A stretch of DNA of 64,000 nucleotides from Cocos nucifera (GCA_006176705.1 QRFJ01000057.1:3588178-3652177); one strand, 5' to 3'; shown: positions 13,080-23,650, counted from the first letter of the stretch. Numbers and translations: made by a program. The notes: generated from the letters alone by a model not told the origin.

Positions 13080-14040
13080 GGGGGCCCTGAGGGGCATCGT
13101 GACAGGAAGGCCAAGGGATGGGGAGGGCAGGGGGTGGATGGCCGAGTATGGGGAGGGCAGGGGGTGGATGGGGGATGGGGAGGCAGGGGTGGTGGCGACT
13201 AGGGCGATGGAGAGGGTGGGGGGTGGGCGGCGGCGGTCGGGGATGGGGGAGGGCGGCGGTTGGGAAGGGCAAGGGGTGGGTGGTCGGACGACGGTCAGGG
13301 ATGGGGAGGGCAGGAGGGAGGCAGCCGGGGAGGGAAACAGTTGGGCGGTCGGGCGGCGTCGGGGATGGGAAGGATGGGGGGGTGGCGGTGGCGATCGGGG
13401 ATGGGAGGGAGGGGGGCACCGATCGGGGATGGGAAAGGCGGGGGGAGGCAGCCGGGGAGGGCAAAGGGTGGGCGGTCGAGCAGCGTTCAGGGATGGAGAG
13501 GTGGGGGGCGGGCGGCCGGGGATGGGGATAGGGAGGGGGGGGCAACGGCGGTCGGGGATGGGGAGGGCTGGGGGCAGTGACCGAGGATGGAGAGTGCTGG
13601 GGGTGGGGAGGGCGGGGGGGTGGGTGGTCGGGGATGGGGAGGGCAGGGGGCGGCGGCCAGGGGGCAAGGGGTGGGCAGCTGGGCGGCGATCGAGGATGGG
13701 GAGGGCGGGGGGGGCGGCGGCCAGGGGGGCAAGGGGTGGGTGGTCGGGGATGGGGAGGGCGGGGGGGTGGCAGCCAGGGGCAAGGATGGGCGGCTGGGCG
13801 GCGATCGGAGATGGGGAGGGGCAAAGGGCAGGCGGCCGCTGCAAGGGATGCGGAGGGCGAGGGGTGACGACGGCGATCGAGGATGCGGACGGTAAGGGGT
13901 GGGTGGCAGGGGATGGGGAAGTCGGGGGGCAGTGGCCAAGGAGGGCAAGGGTTGGGCGGCCGAGTGATGGTTGGGGATGCAGGGGGCAGGCGGCGGTGGG
14001 ATGCGTGCAGTCTCACCGACGATGAAGAGGGGAGAGAGAG
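13080..14040. repeat. G-rich minisatellite with dense G-runs
   Basis: About 960 bp consist of variants of GGGGATGGGGAGGGC, GGCGGTCGGGGATGGGGA and GGCAGCCGGGGAGGGC. G-runs of three or more recur every few bases on the plus strand. Long open frames on both strands here (Pro-rich or Gly-rich) come from low stop-codon frequency, not from a gene. It matches the C-rich tract at the left edge of the window in CACTA 1. Confidence 0.85.
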
Positions 14041-14084
14041 AGCGCACGTATGGAAGAAAAAAAAATTAGAGATTTTAGCCTAAC

Positions 14085-15611
14085 CTACGATAGTGGTTTT
14101 CGATCCGCTGCCATAGATCTATGGCAATGGTTACTGAAAACCATTGCAATAGATCTATGGCAGTAATTTCTAAAAATTGCTGTAATAAATCTATGGTAGC
14201 AATTTCATAATCACTGCTATAGATTTATAGTAGCGGTTTCCAATAATCGCTGCTGTAGGTTGAAAATAATTTTTTTTTAATTTTTTTAAATATTATATAA
14301 TTTTAAAATTTAATATTCATCTTCATCATTTATTATCTAAATAATTATCATTAGAATATCATCATAAAAAATTATCTCATTCCGATAGCCCTAGCTTCAT
14401 CGATCAAAAAAAATTGATTTCGACGATCACGAACGATGATGCGATGACTGATAGATGGAGACCTCTGATCGGTTTGAAAATCTGCAATGATGATTTCGGT
14501 GATATTTGTAGCATACTATCAAAGTTTTACTTTAATTAGATATTGTTATCATGTCAATTTAGTACATAATGATTTTGTCTATTAAATTAGAAACAAGCGA
14601 TCAAAGGGCTAAACGATATTCGATTATGAGATAATTTTTTAATTAAATAATCTTTATTATAATTTTAATTATTTTATATGACGATGATAGTAAAATTTAA
14701 ATCATTTTTATATGAATCATTCACGTTAAGCAGATATTGCAAAAGTACGAGCACATACATATAACAATCAACAAAGTTCAAGAATGGTTATCAAATAACT
14801 TAAAATTTTAGATCATTCTTAGTCTCACGAGTTAAATTTTATAATCACCATAATAAAAAATAATTAAAATAATAGCTAAAATTATTTATAAAAAAATTAT
14901 CTCATAATTGGACACTGTCTGGTCCTTTGATCACTCGTTTATCATTTAATGATCGAAATTAATCTATACTAAATTGACCAAGATAACGATATTCGATCGA
15001 AGTAAAATTTTGATAGTATACTATAAATATAATTAAAATCATCATTATAGATTTTTAGACCTATCGAAGATCTTCATCTATCAGATCATCGCATCATCGT
15101 TCGTGATCATCCAAATCATATTTTTTTGATCGATGAAGCTAGGACCATTAGATCGAGGTGATCTTTTGTGACGATACTCTAATAATAATTATTTAGATAA
15201 TAAACGATGAAGATGGGCATTAAATTTTAAAATTATATAATATTTAGAAAAAAAATAAAAAAAATATATTACAGTGGTTGTAAATAACTGCTGCCACAAA
15301 TCAACGTATAACAGCGGTTACAAGAAACCGCTGCTATAAGTCTGATCTATGGCAGCAGTTATCCTAATCATTACTATAGATTGAACTTATGGCAGTGGTT
15401 ACAAAGAACTGCTGCTATAGATCGAACCTATGACAGCGGTTACAAAGAACCGCTATCATAGATCGGACTATGGCAGCGATTTCTTGTAACCACTGCTATA
15501 GGTCGGTCCTATAGCAGCGGTTCTTTATAACTACTATCGTAGACTCTATTGCAATGATTTTCAAAATCGTTGCAATAGTATGCATTATCATAGACTCTTT
15601 TTGTAGTAGTG
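14085..15611. repeat. Large imperfect palindrome at the right end of CACTA 2
   Basis: Sequence from about 14085 to 14760 reappears inverted from about 14770 to 15600. Matching landmarks include CCCTAGCTTCATCGATC (14388) against GATCGATGAAGCTAGGACC (15128), and CGATCACGAACGATGATGCG (14419) against CATCGCATCATCGTTCGTGATC (15086). AT-rich poly-T/A segments and subterminal TATGGCAG units lie on both outer sides. Only the right arm ends in the CACTA terminus. It looks like an inverted duplication of the terminal 0.7-0.8 kb. Confidence 0.8.
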
Positions 15612-16173
15612 TCTTCTAGGGTTGTTGTGTTCACCTCTTTTCTTCCTCCTTTGAGTTTTCTGAGAGTGTCTCACATCTGAAACCTCCTCTTCTCCTTCTT
15701 CTCTTTGGAAGAGTCCAAATCTAGAAGAAGAAGGTATCTGATTGACCATCAAAGAAGGATCAGCATAGTACTAGCATACTATGCTGATTTTTTGCATCAT
15801 GACTTCTAATCATAATTCGTGGGCTCATGTGGATGACTCCTAGAGGTCAGATGTATATGCAACTCATAACTTCATCCTTAAGCCTGGATCAGTAAGTTAG
15901 AATATCTAACTTGCATAAGTAATAGATTTGATCTATTATTTTCATACCTGCATTAGATGTAGTGTAAATACATGTTGATGAGATCAACATATTTTAATTT
16001 TTTATTATATTTTAATTTCTTATTTAATGACATTCCATGATCATGTAATAGGTCAAAAGATCTAGGATATTCTTTGATATTTAAAATTAATTTTAATTAA
16101 TTTTAGTCTTTCTCTGTCTGATCTTGAAAAAGTTTTAAGATCTAGCCTTGAAACTCTAGATCTGGTTCCTTCA
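15612..16173 (+). repeat. Copia A 3' LTR, second segment
   Basis: This is the continuation of the LTR after CACTA 2. It ends ...GGTTCCTTCA at 16173, comparable to the ...TTTTCTTCA end of the Copia B LTR. Immediately downstream the minus-strand Gypsy G1 sequence begins. Confidence 0.7.
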
Positions 16174-17986
16174 GGATGGGCATAGGCAAAGAAGTAAAGG
16201 CAACAAAAATATCTTTTTGTAAAGTCTTCCTTCTAAATAGAAATACCACGGAGCTTGGCGCTTGACTCTACGGGCGTCGATAGGATCGATTGGTAAGTTA
16301 CCATTGACCAAATAGTCGATGAGAGGGTCTATCCAGCTCGACTCGTACTTGAACTACAGCAATATTGGTTCTTCGATGCTTCACCTTGATGTTTGATTTA
16401 ATTGATGTTGGCATATCCCAAGGTGGTAAGATGAGATAAGGCATCGGCTCAAGCATTCTCCCATCTTGATATCTACTACACTTCCATAGTCTGAAAGCCC
16501 ATGGAAAGCTCCTTGAGCTTCCATAGATATTTGGTCATTATGTGTTCATGGGCTTCGTATTCTCCTTGGACCTAGCTAACGACCACTTTTGAGTCGGTAA
16601 AGACCTTGATATCCTTCACCTTGAGTTGTTTGGCAATGTGGAGCCCAACAATCAAGACCTCACATTTGGCTTCATCATTAGAGACTTTAAAGTTGAATTG
16701 GAGAGCATATTCCATCACAGTTCCTTCTAGACTGGTGAGGATGAGTCCAGCTCCTCACCTTCTGAGTTTGATGCTTCATCCACATATATATAGAATCCAT
16801 CATAGCACTAGTCCAATCTCCTCACGTGGTATCGAAGATGGTTCTTCATCAAGAATAGTATATTCCATGAGAAAGTCAGTTAAGATTTGGACTTTCATTG
16901 CAGGTCGGGGATGAAAACTGACATCAAACTCTCTGAGCTCAATTGCCCACTCATCTTATGCTCAGAGGTGTTTGCCTTTGAAAAATTGCCCTTAAAGATT
17001 GATTAGTTAGGATGACCACCAAGTGGACTTAAAAATAGGCTTGAAGTCATCGCATAAAAGTGATGAGGGCATAAATCATTTTCTTGGCCTTGGAGTATCT
17101 AATTTCTGAGTCCTAGAGAATTTTACTTGTATAAGAAATTGGCTTCTGAGTTTCTGCATTTTCTTGGATTAAGAATGAGCTGATAGTAATGGGTGAGATA
17201 GATAAGTATATCAATAATTCCTCACCTTCTATCGATTTGGAGAGAAGCAAAGGGGATCCGAGGTACTTCTTGAGTTTCTCAAAAACTATTCAGTATTTGT
17301 TTGTCCACTCAAAAGCCTTAATTTGTCTCAGGACCTTAAAGAAAGGGAGGTACTTCTTGGTCAACCTCAAAATAAATTGACTAAGAGCCATCACTTGGCC
17401 TACAAGGCACTCCACATCTTTTTTGGTACTTCAGGGCTTCATGTCCAGTAGTGCTTGGATCTTCTCCAGGTTGGCTTCTATCTTATGCTAAGTCACCATG
17501 AATCTCAAGAACTTTTTCAAGGTCACTCCGAAAACATATTTATTCTGATTGAGTTTCATTTGGTGCTGCCTCAACTCACCAAATATTTTCTTCAGGTTGG
17601 CGATATGTCGATCAACCTTCGTACTCTTGACTAGTATGTCATTGACATAAACTTTCATATTGTGTTCAATCTAATGCTTGAATATCTTATTAAGTAGACA
17701 CTAATATGTGGCTCCTACATTTTTTAATCCAAAAGGCATTATTTATAATAATACAAATCTTTATTGGTTATGAATGCCATCTTCTCCTTATCTTCAAAAG
17801 TCACCTGAATCTGGTTGCATCCCAAGAAGGCATCTATAAAACTTAGCAGCTGGTATCCCAAGGTGGCATTTACAAGCTTATCAATCCTCAAGAGAGGAAA
17901 CATATATCCTTTGGACACACCTTATTGAGGTTGGTATAATCAATGTAGATTCTCTACTTGCCATTCACATTGTTGACCATGATGAT
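16174..17986 (-). pseudogene. Gypsy (Tat-like) element G1: RT, RNase H, second RNase H, truncated both sides
   Basis: Read from 17986 leftwards, this is the middle of a Ty3/gypsy pol. RT starts at the NGK/FTDLNK-like region (IDYTNLNKVCP) and continues through the fingers and palm. The catalytic site YVDD is changed to YVND near 17650. Connection and a first, degenerate RNase H follow (SKAKKMIYALI near 17050). A second RNase H then appears (IYVDEASNSEG near 16780; DIKVFTDSKVVVSQVQGEYE near 16600), and finally a linker with RRVKRQAPWYFY near 16240. A tandem second, archaeal-type RNase H is characteristic of the Tat lineage. Many stops and shifts are present. It is cut at 16173 by Copia A and at 17987 by the gag-only Gypsy derivative. 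Confidence 0.85.
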
Positions 17987-18218
17987 TATTGGTGTGAAAT
18001 CTGGTTGACGTTGGATCGAGCTGAAGTCGAGGAAGACGAGGTCACCGTCGGTGACCTGCAAAATAAAATTTCATTCGAAGTCGGTGGTGATGGCTTCGGT
18101 AGGATTCTTCGATGATCAAGTCAGCTCTTTTGGCTAACAGAAATGGAGTGCTCGAAAAAGAGTTCGGCAGAATTTTGGAAAGAAGAAGAGAGCTTAAAGA
18201 AAATGTATCTGAAGGATT

Positions 18219-18235
18219 TTTTTTTATAGATGGAG
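18219..18235 (-). promoter_or_regulatory. TATA-box-like site in the T1 3' LTR
   Basis: In element sense the sequence reads CCATCTATAAAAAAAA. The same CTATAAAA block is conserved in all five LTRs of this family (for example 23385-23394, 29101-29113, 32797-32810, 36548-36562), so it is the likely LTR core promoter. Confidence 0.5.
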
Positions 18236-18774
18236 AGTGTAGCAGATTGATAGTAACAGCCATAGCCATCTAGTAGCAGACCGCTCGAGGTCTGGTGGAG
18301 TCTATCACGGAGGGAGGCATCGCTTGTAGCGCCACCTATAGTAGACTGATAGTGACAGCTACAACCATTTGATAGTAGATTGCTTCAGACCTAGTAGAGT
18401 CTGTCATGGAGGGACGCATCGTCTGTAGCAGACTGATAGTGACAGTTACAATCGTCTAGTAGTGGACCACTCAGGGCCACATGGAGTTTGTTATGGAGAG
18501 AGCTGTTCGTTGTCGTGATGTGACCATTCGTTGAGATTTAATAGTCGAAGTTTGGAGAAAGCAGATATTGGTTGGTGAAGAGCTTTGATATACATCAATT
18601 TTAGAGGAGTTCGGACTTCTAAAGAAAATACGGCTAGAGGGGATCATTTGGAAGGAATGCTAGTTAAAATCTGAAAGTAATCAACTAAAAAAATCTGGAT
18701 AAAGTTCGACTGATGGAGAAGTTCAGGAAGAGTCCAACTGATAGAAAAGTTTGATCGAAGGAGAAGTTTGGAAG

Positions 18775-19590
18775 GAGTTCAGCTCCTGAAGAAAATTGAT
18801 GGAAGAAGGAGTCAGGAAGGAGTTCGACTCCTATAGGAATCCAACTGAAGGAGAAGTTCGACTCTTGAAGAAACTTGACTGAAGGAGGAGTCCAGAAGGA
18901 GTTCGGCTCCTAGAGAAACTTGACTAAAGAAGAAATTCAGAAAAAGTTTGGCTCCTGAAGGAATCCGACTAAAGGAGGGGCCCGGAAGGAGTTTGGCTCC
19001 TGTAGAAATTCGATTGAAGAAAGATTTCGAAGGAGTTCGGCTCCTGAAGAAATCCAACTAAAGGAGGGGCCCAGAAGGAGTTTGGCTTCTGTAGAAATTT
19101 GATGGAAGAGAGATCCGAAAGGAGTTTAGCCCCTGTAGAAATCCGACTGAAGAGAGATTCAGAAGGAGCTCGGCTCCTGGAGGAACTTGACTGAAGAAAG
19201 AATCCAAAAAAAGTTCGGCTACTGGAGGAATTCGACTGAAGAAGTTTGAAAGAAGTTTGGCTCCTATAGAAATCCGACTGAAGGAGAAGTCCGAAAGGAG
19301 TTCGACTTCTCAAGGAATCCAAAAGAAGTTTGACTCCTAGAGGAACTTGACTGAAGGAGGAGCTTGGAAGGAGTTCGGCTCCTATAGGAATCTGATTGAA
19401 GGAGAAGTTCAGAAGGAGTTCGGCTCCTGTAGAAATTCGACTGAAAGAAAGGCCCGAAAGAAGTTTGGCTCCTGGAGGTATCCGACCAAAGGAGAGATCC
19501 AGAAGGAGTTCGATCGCTAGAAGGGCTCGATTGATGAAGAAGGTTGGAAGAAGTTCGACTAGGATTCATCCACTGGAGAAGTTCAGCTAC
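18775..19590. repeat. LTR U3 minisatellite, about 45-bp unit, about 18 copies
   Basis: The units read AAGGAGTTCGGCTCCTG followed by GAGGAATCCGACTGAAGGAG-like sequence, diverged between copies. AGGAG...CTCCT within each unit can fold back on itself. The sister LTRs carry only about 7-8 copies, which accounts for most of the LTR length difference. Confidence 0.85.
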
Positions 19591-19844
19591 TAAAAAAGTT
19601 TGGCTCGGGTTTGGCCACTGGAGAAGATCAGCTGGGGTTTGGTCGTTGGAGGAAGAATTTTCGATTGAAGTTCATTCATGATTACTGATTACATTAGGCT
19701 AAGCATCAGACTGAACTTCAGTAGGAGTGGGGTTTATCTCCAACAATAGTTCCTCCACTCTCGAGTTTGAAATTCGAAGAAAGGGAGTACCAAAAAAGTG
19801 ACTACCGAAATCTTTTTTTCGGCTCTGCACCCATTGAGGTTGAA

Positions 19845-20395
19845 GCTCGGAGGGAGAGAGATTGAAGGAGATCTTATCTCCTATTGAAGTTGACATTAAA
19901 GCTCGGGAGAGGTCTTATCTCCAATCAAGGTGGAAGGAGATCTTATCTCTTGTTGATATTGATGTTGAAGCTCGGAGGAGATCTTATCTTCAGCTGAGAT
20001 TGAATGAGATCTTATCTTCTGTTGACGTTGACGTTGAAGCTCGGAAGAGATCTTATCTTCAATCGAGGTTGAAGGAGATCTTATCTTCTATTGGTGTTAC
20101 AATTGAAGCTCAGGGAAGATTTTTTCTCTAGTCGAGGTTGAAGAAGATCTTATCTCCTATTGACGTTATAGTTGAACATCAGAGAGATCTTGTCTCTAGC
20201 CGAGGTTGAAGGAGATCTTATCTCCTATTGATGTAGACATTGATATTGACGTAGACGTTGGAGCTAAGGGAAGATCTTATCTCCAGCCGAGATTGAAGGA
20301 GATCTTATCTCCTATTGACGTAGACATTGATGTTGACATAGACATTGGAGCTCGGAGGAGATCTTATCTTCAGTCGAGGTTAAAGGAGCCATTAT
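19845..20395. repeat. T1 3' tandem block 1 (ATCTTATCTCC units)
   Basis: This tandem array repeats GAAGGAGATCTTATCTCC, a short GTTGACGTTGA stretch, then GAAGCTCGGAGGAG. It lies between the polypurine tract and the gag/integrase remnant. Shorter versions are at 30150-30380 and 33910-34135. ORFs through it are repeat artefacts. Confidence 0.8.
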
Positions 20396-21395
20396 CAGGG
20401 CCTCTCCCCTCATCTCGTTTAAAATGAACGAGATCTTCAACTTTGCTCATGTTAGGACGAGATTTTCTTCCTATTCTTAATAGACTGTAAGGGCACATAA
20501 GGACCATTATCGGGGCCTCTCCCCTCATCTCATCTAATATGAATAAGGCCTTCGACTTGCTCATGTTAGGATGAGATTTTCCTCCTGTTCCTAACGAGCT
20601 GTAGGGGCACATAAGGGCCATTGTCGGGGCCTCTCCCCTCATCTCATCTAATATGAATGAGGCCTTCGACTTTGCTCACGTTAGGATAAAGTTCTCCTCC
20701 TATTCCTCATGGGTTATAGGGGCACATAAGGGCCATTATCAAGGCCTCTCCCCTCATCTCATCTAATACGAATGAGGCCTTTGACTTTGCTCACATTAGG
20801 ATGAGGTTCTCCTCCTATTCCTAATGGACTGTAGGGGTGCATAAGAGCCATTATCAGGGCCTCTTCCTCATCTCGTCTAATGCTCGACTTTGCTCACATT
20901 AGGATGAGGTTTTTCTTCTATTCCTAATGGACTGTAGAAGCACATAAGGATCATTGTCAGGGCCTCTCCCCTCACCTCGTCTAATATGAACGAGGCCTTC
21001 GACTTTGCTCACGTTAGGATGAGGTTCTCCTCCTATTCCTAACAGACTGTAGGGGCACATAAGGATTATTGTCAAGACCTCTTCCCTCATCTCATCTAAT
21101 ATGAACGAGGTCTTCAACTTTGCTGATGTTAGGATGAGGTTCTCCTCCTGCTCCTAACGGACTATAGGAATGCATAAGGACCATTGTCAGGGCCTCTCCC
21201 CTCATCTCGTCTAATATGAATGAGGCCTTCGACTTTGCTCATATAGGATAGGTTCTCCTTCTATTTCTAATGGACTATAGGGGTACATAAAGACCGTTGT
21301 TAGGGCCTCTCTCCTCATCTCGTCTAATATGAACGAGACCTTCGACTTTGCTCATATTAGGATGAGGTTCTCCTCTTATTTCTAATATGACCACT
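20395..21395. repeat. T1 3' tandem block 2, about 115-bp unit, 9 copies
   Basis: The recurring landmarks are CCTTCGACTTTGCTCA, GTTAGGATGAGGTTCTCCTCC and GGGGCACATAAGGACC. CTTTGCTCA-type landmarks fall near 20435, 20553, 20666, 20785, 20885, 20999, 21115, 21229 and 21342, giving a 95-120-bp period. The T2 bodies carry four copies each. Tandem arrays in the region before the 3' LTR are a known trait of Tat-lineage Gypsy elements. Confidence 0.85.
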
Positions 21396-21479
21396 ATTGA
21401 TTGCTTCTTTCTTATCATCACATAGTTTTGGCACCAAAAAATAATAACATTCAAATAGAGAAGTTTTATTGAAGAAAAA

Positions 21480-22266
21480 TTACTGATAGTACATCCTCAG
21501 ATTTTTTAAATTCCAAGATCGTGGGAGCATCGTACCTCTGAGCTCCTTCAGACGATAAATTTTGGATTGAATGATCTTTTCTATTTCATACCGATCTTTC
21601 TAATTTGGAGCAAGCTTTTCCTGACTTTGAAGCTAAGAGATGATAGCTCGCCAAAGTATTAAGTTTTTCAGAGATAGTATTGATGATGCTGAGAGACGGT
21701 CGATCTTCTTATTGTTCGTTCCTCATTGGTGGTTCTGACCGTGATGGTTCCCTTAGCCGATCTTCTCTTGCTTCATACCAGTGTCTAAAGAATCGACCCA
21801 ATCGGCCTCTCCTGATTAGCTTCTCAATTTTATCTTAGAGCTGAATGCATTTTTCAATATCATAATCGTGGTCACGATGGTAGAGACAGTACTTGCTTCA
21901 ATTGCACTTGTTTGGGAGAGATCATAATTCTTCTGGCCTTGGTAGCTGATTCTTAATTTCCATCAGAATTTATGAGTTTTAGGAGCATTAAAGGAGAACA
22001 TAGTTGTGGAATCTTTCGAAGAAAGAACTTCTTCGCATCCTTCTATCAAGACTTCTTTGAGGACGAGCTCGAGGAGGAGTTCGGGCTCACTTACGCTCGA
22101 AGGAAGTCCGTGAGTGTGGCTGAACTTCATTCGGCCCTTCTTTAGCGGTGGGTCGATTATACTCGTCTGTCTGCCACTCTCCTGTGGCTTCTTCATCCTT
22201 CAACTTGAAGGCTTCTTCTGTACGGGCATATCCCTTAGCCCAAGCTAACAGATCGACAAAATCTCT
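21480..22266 (-). pseudogene. T1 gag C-terminal half fused to an integrase C-terminal tail
   Basis: Read from 22266 leftwards, gag shows DFVDLLAWAKGYARTEEAFK (22266-22190). A gag C-terminal zinc-like block KYCLYHRDHDYDIEKC lies near 21890-21840, and RLGRFFRHWYEARE near 21800. At about 21690-21670 the phrase SIINTIS, resembling the gag/protease boundary NVISGG of Tat elements, is followed at once by a tail resembling the integrase end (lineage wording LAPNWEGPYEIEEV...RSWNLENLRMYY, here decayed). The whole protease-RT-RNaseH-integrase core is missing. The same junction occurs in both T2 bodies. Frameshifts and stops are present. Confidence 0.7.
22157..22266 (-). repeat. Left arm of a perfect 110-bp inverted duplication
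   Basis: This arm is exactly the reverse complement of 24690-24799, as far as I can read with no mismatch. The other arm stops at the N gap. Independent copies of this gag region in the window differ by roughly 10% or more, so perfect identity is unexpected. Confidence 0.9.
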
Positions 22267-23627
22267 TTTCTTTCGAACTCCTTCTTCAGTCAGTTCTCTA
22301 GGAGCTGACTCCTTTCGATTCTCAGAAGCCAAACTCCTTCAGATTTCTGCTTCAGTCAAGTTCCTCCAGAGCAAACTTCTTTCGGATCTCTCTTTAGTCA
22401 GATTTTAAAGGAACGAACTCTTCTGAACCTCTCCTTCAGTCGAATTTCTCCAGGAGCTGAACTCCTTCTGGATCTTCTTCAGTTGGATTTCTGTAAGGCC
22501 GAACTCCTTCCGAATCTCTCTTCAGTCGAATTTATTAGGGGCCGAACTTCTTTCGATCTCTCTTCAGTCGGATTTCTACAGGAGCTGAACTCCTTTCGAA
22601 TTTCTCTTTTAGTCAAGTTTCTTCAGAAGCTAAACTCCTTCCAAATTTTTCTAGGAGTCGAACTCCTTCCGGACTCCTCCTTTAGTCAAGTTCCTTCAGG
22701 AGCTGAACTTCTTCCAAACTTTTCCTTCAGTCAGATTTCTATAGGAGCCAAACTCCTTCCGGACTCCTCCTTTAGTCAATTTTCTCCAAGAGCCGAACTC
22801 CTTCCAGATTCCTCGAGGAGCCAAACTTCTTTCGGACTTCTTCTTCAGTCGAACTTCTCCACCAATCGGACTCCTCCCGAACTTCTCCATCAGTCAAACT
22901 CCATCCAGATTTCTTTAGTGGATTACTTCTAGATTTTAGCTAGCATTCTTCTTGGATAATCTTCTCTAGTCGTATTCCCTTTAGGAGTCCGAACTCTTCT
23001 AAAATTGATATATGTCAAAGCTCTTCACCAACCAATGCCTACTTCTTCGAACTTTGACTATTAAATCTCAACGAACGGCCACATCACGACAACGAACATC
23101 TCTCTTCATAACAAACTCTACATAGCTCCGAGCGGCCCACTACCAGATGGCTGCAGCTGTCACTATCAGTCTGCTATAGGTGGTGCTACAGGCGGCACCT
23201 CCCTTCATGATAGACTCCATCAGACCTTGAGCCATCCACTATCAGACGGTTGTAACTATCACTATCAGTCTGCTACAGACGATGCTATAGACGACATCTT
23301 CCTCCGTGATAGACTTCACCAAGCTTCGAGCGGCCTGCTACTAGACGGCTATGGCTATCATTATCAATCTGCTACATGCTCCATCTATAAAAAAGGATCC
23401 TTCAGATATATTTTCTCTAAGCCCTCTTCTTCTTTCTAAAACTCTACCGAACTCTTTTCTAAGCACTCCATTTATGTTGGCCAGAAGAGCTAACTTAATT
23501 ATCGGAGGGTCTTATCGAAGCCACCACCACCAACTCTAGATGAAATTTTATTTTGCAGATCACCGATGGTGACCTCATCTTCCTCGGCTCTAGCTTGATC
23601 CAACATCAACCAAATTTTGTACCAGCA
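22267..23627 (+). repeat. T1 second LTR, inverted, 5'-truncated in U3
   Basis: It starts abruptly within the 45-bp U3 repeat array (about 13-15 units to 22920). It then runs through the R/U5 region to ...GTACCAGCA at 23627. A TATA-like CTATAAAAAA is at 23385. The first several hundred bases of U3, including the TGTTGG end, are absent. The following primer-site-like sequence confirms that this is the 5' LTR in plus orientation. Confidence 0.85.
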
Positions 23628-23650
23628 GGATTGGCGCTAGAAGGAGGGTC
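23628..23650 (+). promoter_or_regulatory. Primer-binding-site region of T1
   Basis: GGATTGGCGCTAGAAGGAGG directly follows the LTR end. Equivalent TTGGCGCTAGAGGAAGGG-type sequence follows the other LTRs of the family at about 32545-32561 and 36305-36321 (minus strand). I have not assigned the tRNA. Confidence 0.6.

Larger units (their letters stand above)
10123..15611 (-). mobile_element. CACTA (En/Spm) DNA transposon 2, complete ends
   Basis: It starts CACTACTATAG at 10123 and ends TTGTAGTAGTG at 15611, with perfect inverted CACTACTA termini. The bases TCT flank both ends (10120-10122 and 15612-15614), as expected of the 3-bp target duplication of CACTA elements. The shared flank is actually TCTTCT on both sides, so the duplication length is ambiguous. 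The 3'-side content (subterminal repeats, AT stretch, transposase remnant) lies at the left, so the element is on the minus strand. The interior has a remnant ORF set, a G-rich minisatellite and a 1.5-kb palindromic region. It inserted into the Copia A 3' LTR. Confidence 0.92.
3102..16173 (+). mobile_element. Ty1/copia LTR retrotransposon A, 5' part outside the window, 3' LTR split by CACTA 2
   Basis: The visible order is leader (3102-4231), gag-pol pseudogene (4232 to about 8120) and 3' LTR from 8196. The LTR is interrupted at 10122/15612 by CACTA 2 and ends with CA at 16173. The leader, coding order and LTR start match Copia B (45046-56017) in reverse, so A and B are one family. The 3' LTR without the CACTA insert is about 2.49 kb. 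The right target-site flank is GGATG at 16174-16178; the left flank is not in the window. Copia A sits inside Gypsy G1, just after the archaeal-type RNase H and linker. Confidence 0.85.
17987..19745 (-). repeat. T1 3' LTR (1.76 kb)
   Basis: On the plus strand it runs from TATTGGTGTGAAATC to ATCTCCAACA. In element sense it is TGTTGGAGAT...CACCAATA, a decayed TGTTGG/CCAACA terminal inverted repeat. It is longer than the related LTRs at 28869, 32562 and 36322 (about 1.2 kb) because the internal 45-bp repeat array is expanded. A purine-rich tract (AGTGGAGGAACTAT in element sense) adjoins it at 19746. Confidence 0.85.

Noticed and set aside
12984..14047. Long overlapping frames on both strands (up to 337 residues, Pro-rich or Gly-rich)
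   Set aside because: They translate the G-rich minisatellite. Every frame is open because TAA/TAG/TGA are rare in GGGGATGGGGAGGG sequence. Composition is repetitive, with no domain.
19862..20427. Frames with repeated KEILSPIDVD / RRSYLQSRL wording
   Set aside because: They are products of the ATCTTATCTCC tandem block of T1; the same occurs at 30205-30402 and 33937-34161. No start context or conservation beyond the repeat.
22483..22932. 149-residue plus-strand frame with repeated SSVEF/FLQELNS-type wording
   Set aside because: It is a translation of the 45-bp U3 minisatellite inside an LTR. Similar frames occur on the opposite strand in the other LTRs.
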